Positions 53,601-64,000 of a stretch of DNA of 64,000 nucleotides are shown piece by piece. Numbering within the stretch: the first letter of the stretch is position 1; each line of letters starts with the position of its first letter. Below the pieces are notes generated by a model. The model ran no database searches and had not been told where the DNA came from. It saw only the letters and a program-made list of their open reading frames with translations. The position numbers and the translations under genes are program-made. Location of the stretch: positions 1,182,795 through 1,246,794 of the forward strand of contig NW_003101669.1 in the NCBI RefSeq assembly GCF_000003855.2, read 5' to 3'. The DNA is from Blastomyces gilchristii SLH14081 (Eukaryota; Ascomycota; Eurotiomycetes; Onygenales; Ajellomycetaceae).

Positions 53601-56600
53601 TCATATCTCTGAGTTCATGTTATAATTACAATATATACTCTGAATAAGAAGATATCAGTGAGATGTCTACTTAACTTCAGAGTAGATACTAACTTCATAT
53701 TCTATTTCTTTTCTTTGATAAAGAGTTAAAAGAAGATAGATTCATCAGATCATGCAAAATTTATAAATGAAATGAAATATCATTATTTTGACATAATTTA
53801 AGCAAAGTATATGATCACAGACTTAGAAGAAATCTTCAAGAAAAGTAGTCTGCTTCTTCACATAGTTAATATTATAGATGAGAACATTATTTTAGATCTT
53901 CTGTGATTGAGAGAAAACAATTCTCTTATTAACTGAGTCACTCAGATGTAATGATATTATCTCACTAATGAAGAGATAGTAATAGAGAAATTTGAAGAGT
54001 TTCATTGAAAGAATCTTGAGAAAAAGATTGAGTTAATATACTGTGTAGCAGATGATTGAGACTTGAGAATAGATAAAGAAGTCATTACTCTCACTGCAAG
54101 ATTAGCAGCAGTATCTGTTATAGAAGATGAATGTACACAACATCTCTTTACAAATTTTAAGAATGTCTTTTTAGAAAGAGAAGTAGTAAAGTTTTCTGAT
54201 ATTAAGATATAATATAAGATTTATCTTGAAGATAGTATAACAGTACTGTACAGGTCTCTTTACAACTTATCTGTAAAGAAATTGAATATTCTGTATAAAT
54301 ATCTTGAAGAAGTGCAATCAAAGAACTGAATATATCTATTAAAGAGTCTGACAGAGACATTTATACTCTTTGTATCTAAGAAGAATAATAGACTATATCT
54401 ATGCATAGACTACAGAGATCTTAATAAGATGATGATTAAGAATTACTATTCATTACTGTTAATTGATGAGATAATTGATTAATTATCTAAAGTAAAGATG
54501 TTCTCAAAGATTAATATATAAGATATCTATCATAGAATCAGAGTTAATGAAGATAATGTTTAAAAAACAGCTTTTCATATCAAGTATAACAATTTTGAAT
54601 ATCTTGTTTTATCTTTTAATCTTTGTAATACTTCAGTCATCTTTCAGATCTATATAAATGAGACACTGCAGAGTCTTATCAATGTCTTCTGCATAGTATA
54701 TCTGAATGACATTTTAATCTTCTCAAAATCAGAGAAAGAATATGATACTCATATTTAAGAAGTATTGAGTTGTTTGAGACAGTATTAACTCTATATAAAC
54801 ACTGAAAAATGCTCATTCTACATGCAGAAGATTGATTTCTTAGATTATATTATTGAGATGAATGACATTTCAATAAACAGAAGCTGAGTCTCTGTCATTG
54901 AGAACTGATCAGTGCTGCAGACATACTGCAAGATACAGATATTTCTAAAATTTGTGAATTTCTACAGATAATTCATCTATACATATTCACAGATTACTGC
55001 CTCTCTTACAGATCTATTAAAGAGAAGTATGAAAGATAGAAAAATAAGACTGTTTACTCTTACTCAAGACATTATACAGGTATTTGCAGAATTGAAACAA
55101 GCTTTCACAGATATTATAATACTGAATCACTTTAATCTCAACTTACTCAGTCAGTGTGAGACTGATATATTCAGAAATAAAGTCTGTGAAATCTTTTCAC
55201 AGTTGACACTGAAGATCTTTCAATATTGAAAGAATCAGAGAATAATTATCTCTAAGAAAACAGATAATGAATTGTCTGTAAGAGAAGACTTTTTCACAGA
55301 GTCTATAAGATACTGTGAATAAAGATCAGTGATCTTCTTCTTCAAGAAGTTATCACTCACACAGAGAAGATATAATACTCATAATTAGAAGATGTTAGTA
55401 ATTATCAAATTCTTTAAGATCTGATAACATTATCTTCAGAGTAGTAAGTACTTAGTGTAAGTTCTCACTGATCATGCAAATCTGTATTACTTCTTGATAA
55501 TAAAGAGCTTAATAGAATGTCAAGCCAGGTGAGTGAAGCTACTTTCAGAGTATGATTTCTATATCTGATACTGTTCAGATCAGCTTAACTCTGCTGATAT
55601 ACTATCTAGATAACCTGATTATAATATTATTAATACAGAGAAGAATTCTATAAAAGAATCTCTGTCATCACTGCAGAAGAAGCTGACTGCAGAGAATTGA
55701 GATTCTCTGAAACTTGAGAACAGTACTGAAGAGACAGCTGTATAACTCAGTATAGAAGATGAAAGAAAACCTGAATTTCTGTAGAGAACTGACACTGAAG
55801 ATTATAAGCTTCTTATATTATATCTTACAATTATTGAATTGATAAAGAATAAAACAGTCTACAATCTTTTAACTCAACTACTTTTAAAATTCATTAATAA
55901 GTTATAGAAGAGAAATATCTTTACTGCAGCTTGAATTCAGAAGTTGAAGAAGAAAGAGTTTAGTTTAAACTTGAAAGAGACAGATTCTGAGTAAGACAGT
56001 ACTGCTAAGAAATCAAGTCACTGATAACTAGAAGAATGTGAACTTCTACTACTGAATGATTCAGTCTTCATCTCTTGTAGTAGAGCAGTGTGTTAGAAGT
56101 TATTAAGAATTTATTATAATAATTCTCATACAGAGCACTTCAGATTAGAGAAGACTAAGAAGCTTTTAAAATATAAATATATTTAAAACAAGCTTCAGAC
56201 AGATGTCAAAGAGTATATTAAAACTTATAATATCTATTAAAGAATAAAGATTCTGTGATATAAGTAATATAGTGAGTTAATATCACTGTCTGTTTCAAAG
56301 AGCTTATAATAGAATTTATCAATGAATTTCATAGTTAATCTGCTAAAGTCAATAAGAGTCAAAGAATATGACTTGATTTTAATTATTATTAACTGCTTTA
56401 CAAAGATAATCAGATATATCTCTACTTATAAAAAGATTAAAGCCTCTGAATTGACTGACCTGTTTTTAGATATTATTATTCATGATTACAGTGCTTTGAA
56501 ATCATTGATAACAGATCAAGAATTTCTCTTCATTAGTAAATACTAGTCAGCTTTTTACTATCATCTTATAATAAGATATCTTCTCAGTATCACATTTCAT

Positions 56601-57430
56601 CTGTAGATAGATAATCAGACTGAATATCAGAATCAGATATTAGAACAGTATCTTTAAGCATTCTATTTATATTATCAGAATAATTGACTCAAACATCTTC
56701 TAATTATCAAATTCATATATAATAATATAAAGAATATAATCTTAAAGATATCTTCTTTCTATACTTATTATAAATATAATTCTTCATTATTCAGTGACAT
56801 CACAGATAATATTTCAAAGAGAGAAATAGACAGTCAGAATATTAAATAGATATAGAGAACAGAGTATTTCTCAGTATCAGAAGTAAAAGTGAGATTAAAA
56901 CTTTTGAATAAAATTTATAAGAAGATGATGAAAAGTATTCACTGTACTTAGAAATAGTAGATAAAATACTATAATTGAAAACATCTTCTGATGAAGTTCT
57001 TAATAGAGAATCAAGTACTACTTTCAGTAAAGAATATCAAGATAATAAGACTATATAAGAAGCTCAGTAAGTGATAACTAGAATCTTTCTCAGTAACAAG
57101 AGTAGTAAGTAAGCAGATATATAAGTTGAAATTATTCATAGAATTGAAATCAATTTATTCTATTTTTCATATTTTTTATTTAGAGCTCTATAAGTAATAC
57201 TCTGAGACAGAGCTGTCTCAGTCAGATAATATTAAGATTAAAAGTGATACTGAATATTTTATAAAGAAAATATTGAATAAGTGAATATATTACAGTAAGC
57301 TTCAATATCTTATTAAATGAAAAGATTATTTATTATCAGAGAATTCATGAGAACTGCTTGAGCATTTGAAAAATACTGAGAAAGAGATTACAAGCTATAA
57401 GACAGCTAGTAGAGATTATCTTATTATATA
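53601..57430 (+). pseudogene. A2 pol with chromodomain
   Basis: RT with YLND at 54699-54710 (first catalytic Asp lost), RNase H piece 55029-55229, integrase piece 56322-56546 (INCFTKII for VDRFTKM; LITDQEFLFISKY intact). The C-terminal domain contains the FYLKLYK-type end and a chromodomain at 57235-57375. Stop codons throughout. Confidence 0.87.
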
Positions 57431-58260
57431 CTAGAGATATTAAGTAAGAAATATCACTTAAGACTTCTCATTTTTCTTAAAGAATTTTTTAGAGATGATC
57501 TCACAGTGATAAGCTGATATCTTATAGACTCTGTAGCACTCTTCTTCTATTTTCTCTTAAAGAGTTTTTTAGAAGTTTAATAAAACTATATAAGTGTAAA
57601 ATTCCTGAAGCAGTTAGAGAAAAGAGATATTGAAAATCAATAAAAAGATTAATATTATTAACTCACAGACTGCTGCTATTCTAATAGAGCTGCAGTCTGC
57701 TGAAAAAGTAAAAAGAGAGATCAGAGTCTACTCATCAATAATCACACTCTTATCAAACTCATTCTTTATTATTAAAGTCTCTGATATCAGTATCTTTATC
57801 TGCTGAGAAGTTAGTACTGCAGTACTGCAGAAGAGTATGAGAAATATATAAAATATTAACTTATTAACTTATAAAGTATCTCAGTTATCTGCTTCAGTTG
57901 AAGTAAGATTCTCTTTAATCAGTAATTAATTTTTATAATACTTTTAATAACAGTACTGATTAATCTCTTCTTAAGATCAGTTATTCTGAGATGTTTTTTC
58001 ATCTCAGAGATTCATACATTCATCTTCTTTTATAGATGAGTAAGAGAGATCTTCTTAGTCTTGACAGAATTTATCAATACTTGAAGCTCTGAGACTCTCA
58101 CTCTGTACTACTTAAGTATCTAGACTTCTTATCAGAGCTGACATAATGTCTTTCTGTGAGATAATACTTACAGAGAGATAGAAGTTATTGTTACAGATAT
58201 AATGAAAATAACAGAAGTAGAAGAAGAGATGAGTATATAAGATTCTCTTCTTCTTCAGTT

Positions 58261-58739
58261 GCTTAACACAGTGCAGATAAGTAGCAGTGCTGATCAGAGA
58301 TTATACTAAAGCCTTCTTATAGAGAGAAGATAAAGAAACTGCAGAATTCTGCAGACTCAACTCAGCAGTATTCTGAGCAGAACTCAGACATGTCATAGAA
58401 GAGGAACTACAGATTGAGCTTCTCAGAGTCACTATTCTCAGAATCAAGCTCTCTCTGAGTTCCTCTTCAAATGATCACACAGAGTCATACATCACTGTAT
58501 TGACTGAGAGGGAGGGCAGTGTCACAACAGTGATGAGAAGAGCAGAAAATGAACTGAACACAGACATATCAGCCAGCAGAAGAGATGACATCTCACTGCA
58601 AGGCACAGCAACTACCACCACAGCTGCAAGAGAAGCAGGAGAAGATGTGGCAATGAGAGCAGTGCTCCCGCAGCTCATTGACATTACTATCTTCAACCTG
58701 GCTTTCTTGACAGTCATGAAGGCCGCAGTCACATCATGA
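58261..58739 (+). pseudogene. A2 extra 3' frame (third ORF) of unknown function
   Basis: Sense-strand frame downstream of pol and before the 3' LTR, about 160 codons with only three stops (TAA 58278, TAG 58320, TGA 58374), all explainable by C-to-T changes. The last 80 codons are open (SVTTVMRRAENELNTDISAS..., ending ...TVMKAAVTS). Hydrophilic, Arg/Glu-rich, then an Ala/Thr stretch and a short hydrophobic end (ITIFNLAFLTVMKAA). Copies occur in A1 (about 61180-61590) and A3 (about 22250-22650, minus). It sits where env or accessory genes occur in some Gypsy elements. No family recognised. Confidence 0.55.
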
Positions 58740-59218
58740 AGATGTTTGTTATTCACTAGAAAATGTCAGAATAAGTCTCTTATTATCTCTCAAGAATAAT
58801 ACTCTCATACACTCACTATTGCAGATGAGAGAGAGAGAAGAAAAATGTGTCATAAAGAGAGAAGAATCTTTTTGAAAAAATCCTATTACTACTGTTAGCT
58901 TTGTCTCTAAAATACATCACTTTTACAGAAAATTTCATATATAGAATGAAATATGTTAAGAGATCTGCAAGTCACTTATTAACTATATTTTCTATATTTT
59001 AAATTGATATATAAGAAACTCACTTATTATATATTTAATTTGAATAAAGATGAGAAAAGAAAGATCTATACAGTCAGCAGAAAAACTTATCTATTTCTTT
59101 ATATTATATGTAGTATATATACTGTTAATCAGTTGATAACTATTACTATATAATAAAGATAATTTCTAATTCAGTAATCTTGAAAATATAGAGACTATAC
59201 TCTTAAAGAGAAGAGTAT

Positions 59219-59762
59219 TATCATACTCTCAGTTATGTTAAAACTCTGCTGTAATTTCACATAACTTATTACTTTCATACAGATGATTTCATTCATTTCA
59301 CAGACTATTTAAATTAGTTTTTAACTGCTCTATAATATTATTCAGATATATTATAGAAAGATCTGATTAATAAATATAAGAACTCTACTTCTATATAAGA
59401 TTAGCAGATTACTTTTTCTTAATAGTGAGATGCTGCTGAGGTATCACTTCAGCTATTCTCACTTATGAAATGAGAGAAGATATTCACTTATTATCTATAT
59501 AGAATAGCTAGATACTGACTTCTTATAAAAGAAGTCAGTGATTTATTTTTTCTTCTACTGAAATATATATAAGAGTTACTATGTATCTTATATAATCTTC
59601 TTAGTATACTAAGTATTATATCTGTGATATTCTTGCAATAACTCTGTAGTCTACAAGCTCACTATTCAAGTAAGATAGTCAAGCTTACTTATACAGCTTC
59701 TTAAACAACTACTTCTACATGTCACTGCTGACTAGTCACTTCTTCGGTTTCATCACATTACA
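59219..59762 (+). repeat. A2 3' LTR (544 bp)
   Basis: Begins TATCATACTCTCAGTTATG, the heavily mutated form of TGTCACGCTCCCGGCCGCG, and ends CATCACATTACA. Confidence 0.92.
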
Positions 59763-59767
59763 ACTGC

Positions 59768-61972
59768 ACTCAGAAGCAGTAGATAAAGTACTATAATTAA
59801 AAACATCTTTCAATGAAGTTCTTAATAGAGAATCAAGTGCTACTTTTAGTAAAGAATATCAAGATAATAAGACTGTGTAAGAAGCTTAGTAAGTAGTGAC
59901 TAGAATCTTTCTCAGTAATAAGAGTGATGAGTAAGCAGATATATAAGTTGAAATTACTCACAGAATTGAAATCAATTCATTCTATTTTTCACATTTTCTA
60001 TTTAAAGCTCTATAAGTAATACTCTGAAGTAAAGCTGTCTCAGCTGAATAATATTAAGATTGAGAGTGATATTAAATATCTTATAAAGAAAATATTGAAC
60101 AAGTGAATACATTATAATAAGCTTCAATATCTTGTTAAATGAGAAGAATATTCATTGTCAGAGAATTTGTAAGAACTGCTTAAATATTTGAAAAATACTG
60201 AGAAAGAGATTGTAAGCTATGAGACAGCTAGTAGAGACTGCTCTATTATATATCAGAGATATTGAGTAAGAAATACTGCTTAAAGACTTCTCATTTTTCT
60301 CAAAGAGTTTTTTAGAGATAATCTTATAATAATGAGTTGATATCTTATAGACTCTGTAGCACTCTTCTTCTATTTTCTCTCAAAGAATTTTTTAGAAGTT
60401 TAATGAGACTACACAAGTGTAAAATTCCTGAAGCAGTTAATAAGAAAAGAAAGAGATATTTGAAATTAATAAAAAGATTAATATTAATTAATCTACAGAC
60501 TGCTGCTAATCTAATAAGACTGCAGTCTACTGAAAAAGTAAAAAGAGAGAATCTCAGAATCTACTTATCAATAATCACACTCTCATTAAACTTATTCTTT
60601 ATTATTGAAGTCTCTGATATCAGTATCTTTATCTGCTGAGAAGTTAATACTACAGCACTGCAGAGAAGCATGCTGTAGAAGAGTATAAGAGATACTTAAA
60701 GTATCAACTTATTAATTTATAAAGCATCTCAGTTATCTACTTTAATTAAAGTGAGATTCTCTTCAATTAGTAATTAATCTTCATGATACTTTCAATAACA
60801 GCACTGACTGACTTCTTCTTAAGATCAGTCATTCTGAGATATTTTTTTATCTTGAAGATTCATACTTTTATCTCTTTTTATAGATAAGTAAGAGAGATCT
60901 TCTTAGTCTTAATAAAATTTATTAATACTTAAAGCTCTGAGACTCTCACTCTGTACTACTTAAGTATCTAGACTTTTTATCAGAGCTGACACAATATCTT
61001 TCTATGAGATAATACTTACAGAGAGATAGAAGTCATTATTACAGATATAATAGAAATAATAAGAGTGAGAGAAGAAGTAAATATATAAAATTCTCTCTTT
61101 CTTCAGCTGCTTAACATAGTACAGACAAGTAGTGATACTGATCAGAGATCATATCAGAGTCTTCTCACAGAGAGAAGATGAAGAAACTATAGAACTCTGC
61201 AGACTCAACTCAGCAGCAGTCTGAGCAGGGCTCAGATATGCTACAGAAGAGAAACTACAGATTGAGCTTCTCAGAGTCACTGTCTCTGAAATCAAGCTCT
61301 TTCTGAGTTTCTCTCTGAATGATTACACAGAGTCATATATCACTGTATTAACTGAGAAGAGAAATGACATCATAACAGCAGCAGAGAAGACAGAGAACAG
61401 ACTGAACACAGATACACTGATCAGTAGAAGAAATGACATCTCACTGCAAGATATAGCAACTTTCACTGCAGCTGTAAGAGATGCAGAAGAAGAAGAAGAT
61501 GTAATAATAAAAGCAGTGCTTTTACAGCTTATTAATACTGCTGTCTTCATCTTCAATCTGACTTTCTTAATAGTCACAGAGACTGCAGCTGCACTATAAA
61601 GATGTTTACTTACTAGAAAATATTAGAATAAGTTCTTTATTATCTTTCAAGAATAATACTCTCATACACTCACTATTATAATTGAGAGAAGAGAGAAAGA
61701 AAAATATTTCACAGAGAGAGAAATCTTTTTGAAAAATCCTGCTACTACTATTAGCTTTGTTTCTAAAATATATCACTTTTACAGAGAATTTCATATATAG
61801 AATAGAATATGATGAGAGATCTGTAAGTCACTTATTAACTATATTTTCTTCATCTTAAATTAATATATAAGAAACTCACTTATCACACATTTGTTTTGAA
61901 TAAAGATGAGTAAAGAAAGATCTACATAGTTAACAGAAAAACTCATCTATCTCTTTATATTATATACAGTAT
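59768..61972 (+). pseudogene. A1 pol C-terminus and extra 3' frame
   Basis: Direct continuation of A1 after the A2 insertion. The C-terminal pol domain includes LTELKSIHSIFHIFYLKLYK and a chromodomain (about 60055-60200). Then comes the second copy of the extra frame (about 61180-61590). Ends abruptly at 61972. Confidence 0.8.
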
Positions 61973-62528
61973 AATCCAAGCAAAAAACCGCTTCACCACG
62001 AACTCGCTCGATTTTTCGAATAAGAACCCGCCGATAGATCCATCGAAAAGCCCTCGATCATACGAGCATTCTGACCCCATCGCCGACCGCATATCCCGTG
62101 TGGTGGTGGAGTTATCCAGCCAAACGTGAACCAGATGTCGTTCGGAACTCCTGCGTGGGATTATCCCCCATTCTCCCCTACCACACCACAACCCCGGGCC
62201 AAATTGCCATACAAATTGTAAGGTGAAGAGACCTAGCCGTATGCACCAATCTTCTCGATTTTGGAAGATCCCTGATCTGTAGTTGTGGAGATATCTGAGG
62301 AGCGACCTCCGCGAAAACCCTGTCCATCTTTGATGTTCCAAAACACCAACACCAAGTCCCACCCTCGTACCGCCCTTCCCAATCTGGCCCATCCCCGGCA
62401 GAAAAATACAAAAAGATACCTCAGCAATAATATCAAGCACATAATCAATGAACAATGAGTCAACAGCACATCAACAACTATAAAATCAGTATACCCCAAG
62501 GTCTGACTGAGCCTTTGATCCCTGCACA
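61973..62528. other. Island of normal base composition inside AT-rich DNA
   Basis: About 555 bp with many CpG and no RIP signature, sharply bounded on both sides. A 166-codon minus frame (62455-61955) overlaps the boundary with A1 and is not recognised. It may be host single-copy DNA left between repeats or a short unmutated insert. No inverted ends or target duplication were found. Confidence 0.6.
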
Positions 62529-63513
62529 GTGAGATATATTAAATCTAGTTTTAATATCTCAATATTCAATAGATTCTGTAAGGAATTGAGAACAGCAACA
62601 CTAGATTTCTATTAAATTTGAGAATTAACTCTATATTGATATAATCATTGACAAAGTCTTCTATTTTGAGATATAAATAACTAGTTCCTCTACATCCTGC
62701 TGACAATATTTACATTATTATATAGAAACAGACTTATATTCTCTATAATATCAAGACTCTCAAGAGAGAAAGTCTTGATAGAGAGTATACAGTAGTGCAT
62801 ATCTTAGCAGTTTCTATCTCATTCTTCTGCAGCAGTTAATGCAAAAAAAAAAAGATCTTAGAAATAGTTTTTTACTTCTCTTGAAAAAGTAAGGTGTTTT
62901 TCTCTGAATTTTACACAATATTCTTACAAAGAATTAAAAACAGAGTTGTTTTCTGTCATAATTTCATATTCTTTTAAGTAAGAATTACTTTTTCAGTGAC
63001 TGAAGAGCTTTCATTAATACTTAATTCTTTTTTACACTCTTTATTAACTGATTTGAGTTGCACACTTGTTGTGTGAGAAGAATTGAATAATTTAGAATAA
63101 AATTGAATAGTTTTAATCAATTTCTCTGTAAAAAATTGATTTATTTTTTGTCAGTTTTTCTCTCAAAAACTGTCATATTATCTGATTTACTATTAATTGA
63201 TATCACACTTTTTCTCACTGTATTCCAAGAAAGAGATTGTAAAGATTTTATTGATTTATCTTAAAAATCAATTTTAGTTTATTAGATTCTCTTCAAAAAT
63301 CTAATCTAGTTACTGAACTAGTGTGAAAAAAATCAGGTGTTTTATACATAAAAGTCTGCTATTCTTCTTTTGAAATAGTCTGATCAACTTTTCAATTGAA
63401 AACAGACTTAGAAACCTCTTAATTGAAACAGTCTGATCAACTTTTCAATTCAAAAGAGTTTAATAAATATCTCAATTGAATTAGTCTGACCAACTTTTCA
63501 TTGAGTAAGAACA
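62529..63513 (+). other. CpG-free AT-rich leader of an unidentified element
   Basis: No CpG is seen and no frame is recognised, and it is not similar to families A or B. It ends in a 53-bp tandem repeat just before the open frame at 63514. It may be the 5' untranslated part of a retroelement. Confidence 0.45.
63376..63510 (+). repeat. 53-bp tandem repeat, about 2.5 copies
   Basis: Units start at 63376, 63429 and 63482, each with YAGTCTGAYCAACTTTTCA. The third unit is partial and ends about 3 bp before the start codon at 63514. Confidence 0.85.
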
Positions 63514-64000
63514 ATGAGTTCAAAAGTACACTCAGTTGATGTGAAAAAAGATGCTTTCTCAAATACTATTCCTGAGATTGAAATTCTGAAGAGAAGAAAG
63601 AAAGAAGAAATAGAGAAACAACAAGTTCTTGAAATACAGAAACTTGAAAAAGCAAGTAAAATTCTTGAAAAGCAGTATCTGAGTGAGATAAATGAAGAAG
63701 TTCTGTTAATTCTTCATACTCAGACTAGACAACTACAGAAAGTGATCAAGTTCAAACTTAGAATTTCAAACACAGTTCAAAAAACTTTAAAAATTTCTAA
63801 TACAATCACTGACTCTTCTGTTTACTCTTCTTTCTTTTCTACTTCTTCTTCTTCTTCTTCTTTAAATCAGAAGAAAACATATGCTCAAGCAGCTGAATCT
63901 GCTGTCTCTAAATCTGCTATCTCTAAATCTGCTATCTCAAAACCTGCTCAAAATTCTGAGAAAACTGAGAAGAATACTGCTCATACTTCTAGTGATAGAA
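63514..64000 (+). CDS. Partial undamaged AT-rich frame, unknown protein (coiled coil, Ser-rich), runs off window
   Basis: ATG at 63514 opens 162 codons without a stop up to the window end. Residues about 15-60 are Lys/Glu-rich with heptad-like spacing (KRRKKEEIEKQQVLEIQKLE), predicting a coiled coil. Residues about 105-128 are Ser/Thr-rich with a run of serines. KKTYAQAAES follows, then a five-residue repeat S-A-V/I-S-K, three times. No CpG occurs in the 487 bases. Unlike all other frames in the AT-rich block it has no RIP-type stops. It might be the gag or ORF1 product of an AT-adapted retroelement (the TYAQAA stretch and 5' tandem repeats hint at a LINE-like ORF1), or a host gene. The family is not recognised. 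Confidence 0.6.
   Translation, partial: MSSKVHSVDVKKDAFSNTIPEIEILKRRKKEEIEKQQVLEIQKLEKASKILEKQYLSEINEEVLLILHTQTRQLQKVIKFKLRISNTVQKTLKISNTITDSSVYSSFFSTSSSSSSLNQKKTYAQAAESAVSKSAISKSAISKPAQNSEKTEKNTAHTSSDR

Larger units (their letters stand above)
51968..59762 (+). mobile_element. Gypsy-type chromovirus, family A copy 2 (A2), full length
   Basis: 7795 bp with 544-bp LTRs (51968-52511; 59219-59762) and TSD ACTGC. Inserted into A1 pol just before its C-terminal domain. Order: gag (about 52569-53600), protease, RT with YLND at 54699-54710, RNase H, integrase (about 56322-56546), chromodomain (about 57235-57375), extra 3' frame (58261-58739), purine-rich tract AAAGAGAAGAG before the 3' LTR. It serves as the reference copy for family A. 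Confidence 0.93.
46988..61972 (+). mobile_element. Gypsy-type chromovirus, family A copy 1 (A1), truncated, host of A2
   Basis: 5' LTR 46988-47530, gag, pol to 51967, then A2 (51968-59762, TSD ACTGC at 51963-51967 and 59763-59767). Pol and the extra 3' region resume at 59768 and stop at 61972, where the sequence changes abruptly. The 3' LTR and roughly 100 bp before it are missing. Frames are mutated, but this copy keeps the longest readable stretches of gag, RT and integrase. Confidence 0.9.

Noticed and set aside
61955..62455. 166-codon minus frame as a gene
   Set aside because: It crosses the junction with A1 and resembles no family I know; overlapping frames of similar length exist.

Overview
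The window looks like a nuclear chromosome segment of a filamentous ascomycete. The genes carry short introns of about 50-110 bp with GT..AG ends and CTAAC-type branch sites, and they encode typical Eurotiomycete proteins. The last two thirds are an AT-rich, almost CpG-free block of mutated retrotransposons. Gene-bearing DNA alternating with long AT-rich Gypsy tracts fits Onygenales, for example the Ajellomycetaceae (Blastomyces and relatives). The species is an inference.

Region 1 (1-20863) is ordinary gene space. It holds ATP sulfurylase (MET3 type), an unrecognised mitochondrial-type membrane protein with helical repeats, a five-exon PTH11-like seven-helix membrane protein, a six-exon APC-family amino-acid/choline-type permease, a GT17 glycosyltransferase, a possible pseudogene, and PAPS reductase (MET16 type, minus strand). 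MET3 and MET16 catalyse the first and third steps of sulfate assimilation and lie about 13 kb apart.

Region 2 (20864-44523) is one large nested transposon whose layers can be peeled off exactly by target-site duplications (TSDs). The outermost is a miniature LTR element (TRIM; 82-bp LTRs; TSD CAACC; primer-binding site matching a tRNA-Met anticodon arm). Its 3' LTR is split by a Gypsy chromovirus, family A copy 3 (minus; TSD TCGAG, now TTAAG on the right). Copy A3 is in turn interrupted by chromovirus B1 (TSD AGTAC), which is interrupted by B2 (TSD ATTCT), and also by a 504-bp MITE (10-bp TSD) and a 375-bp tRNA-derived SINE (13-bp TSD). With inserts removed, B1 is 7249 bp against 7250 bp for B2, A3 is about 7.8 kb against 7795 bp for A2, and the broken TRIM LTR is again 82 bp.

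Region 3 (44524-61972) starts with the remnant of a DNA transposon whose minus strand resembles Plavaka/KDZ-type transposases. It is followed by family-A copy 1, which has copy A2 nested inside it (TSD ACTGC) and has lost its 3' LTR.

Region 4 (61973-64000) is a 0.55-kb island of normal base composition, then a CpG-free AT-rich segment with a 53-bp tandem repeat. It ends in an undamaged reading frame that starts at 63514 and runs off the window. Among dozens of ruined frames, this open coiled-coil and serine-rich frame and the TRIM, SINE and MITE are the most notable items.

Both Gypsy families carry extra coding sequence downstream of the pol chromodomain. Essentially all gag and pol copies are dead through C-to-T/G-to-A transitions of RIP type, with strong loss of CpG.
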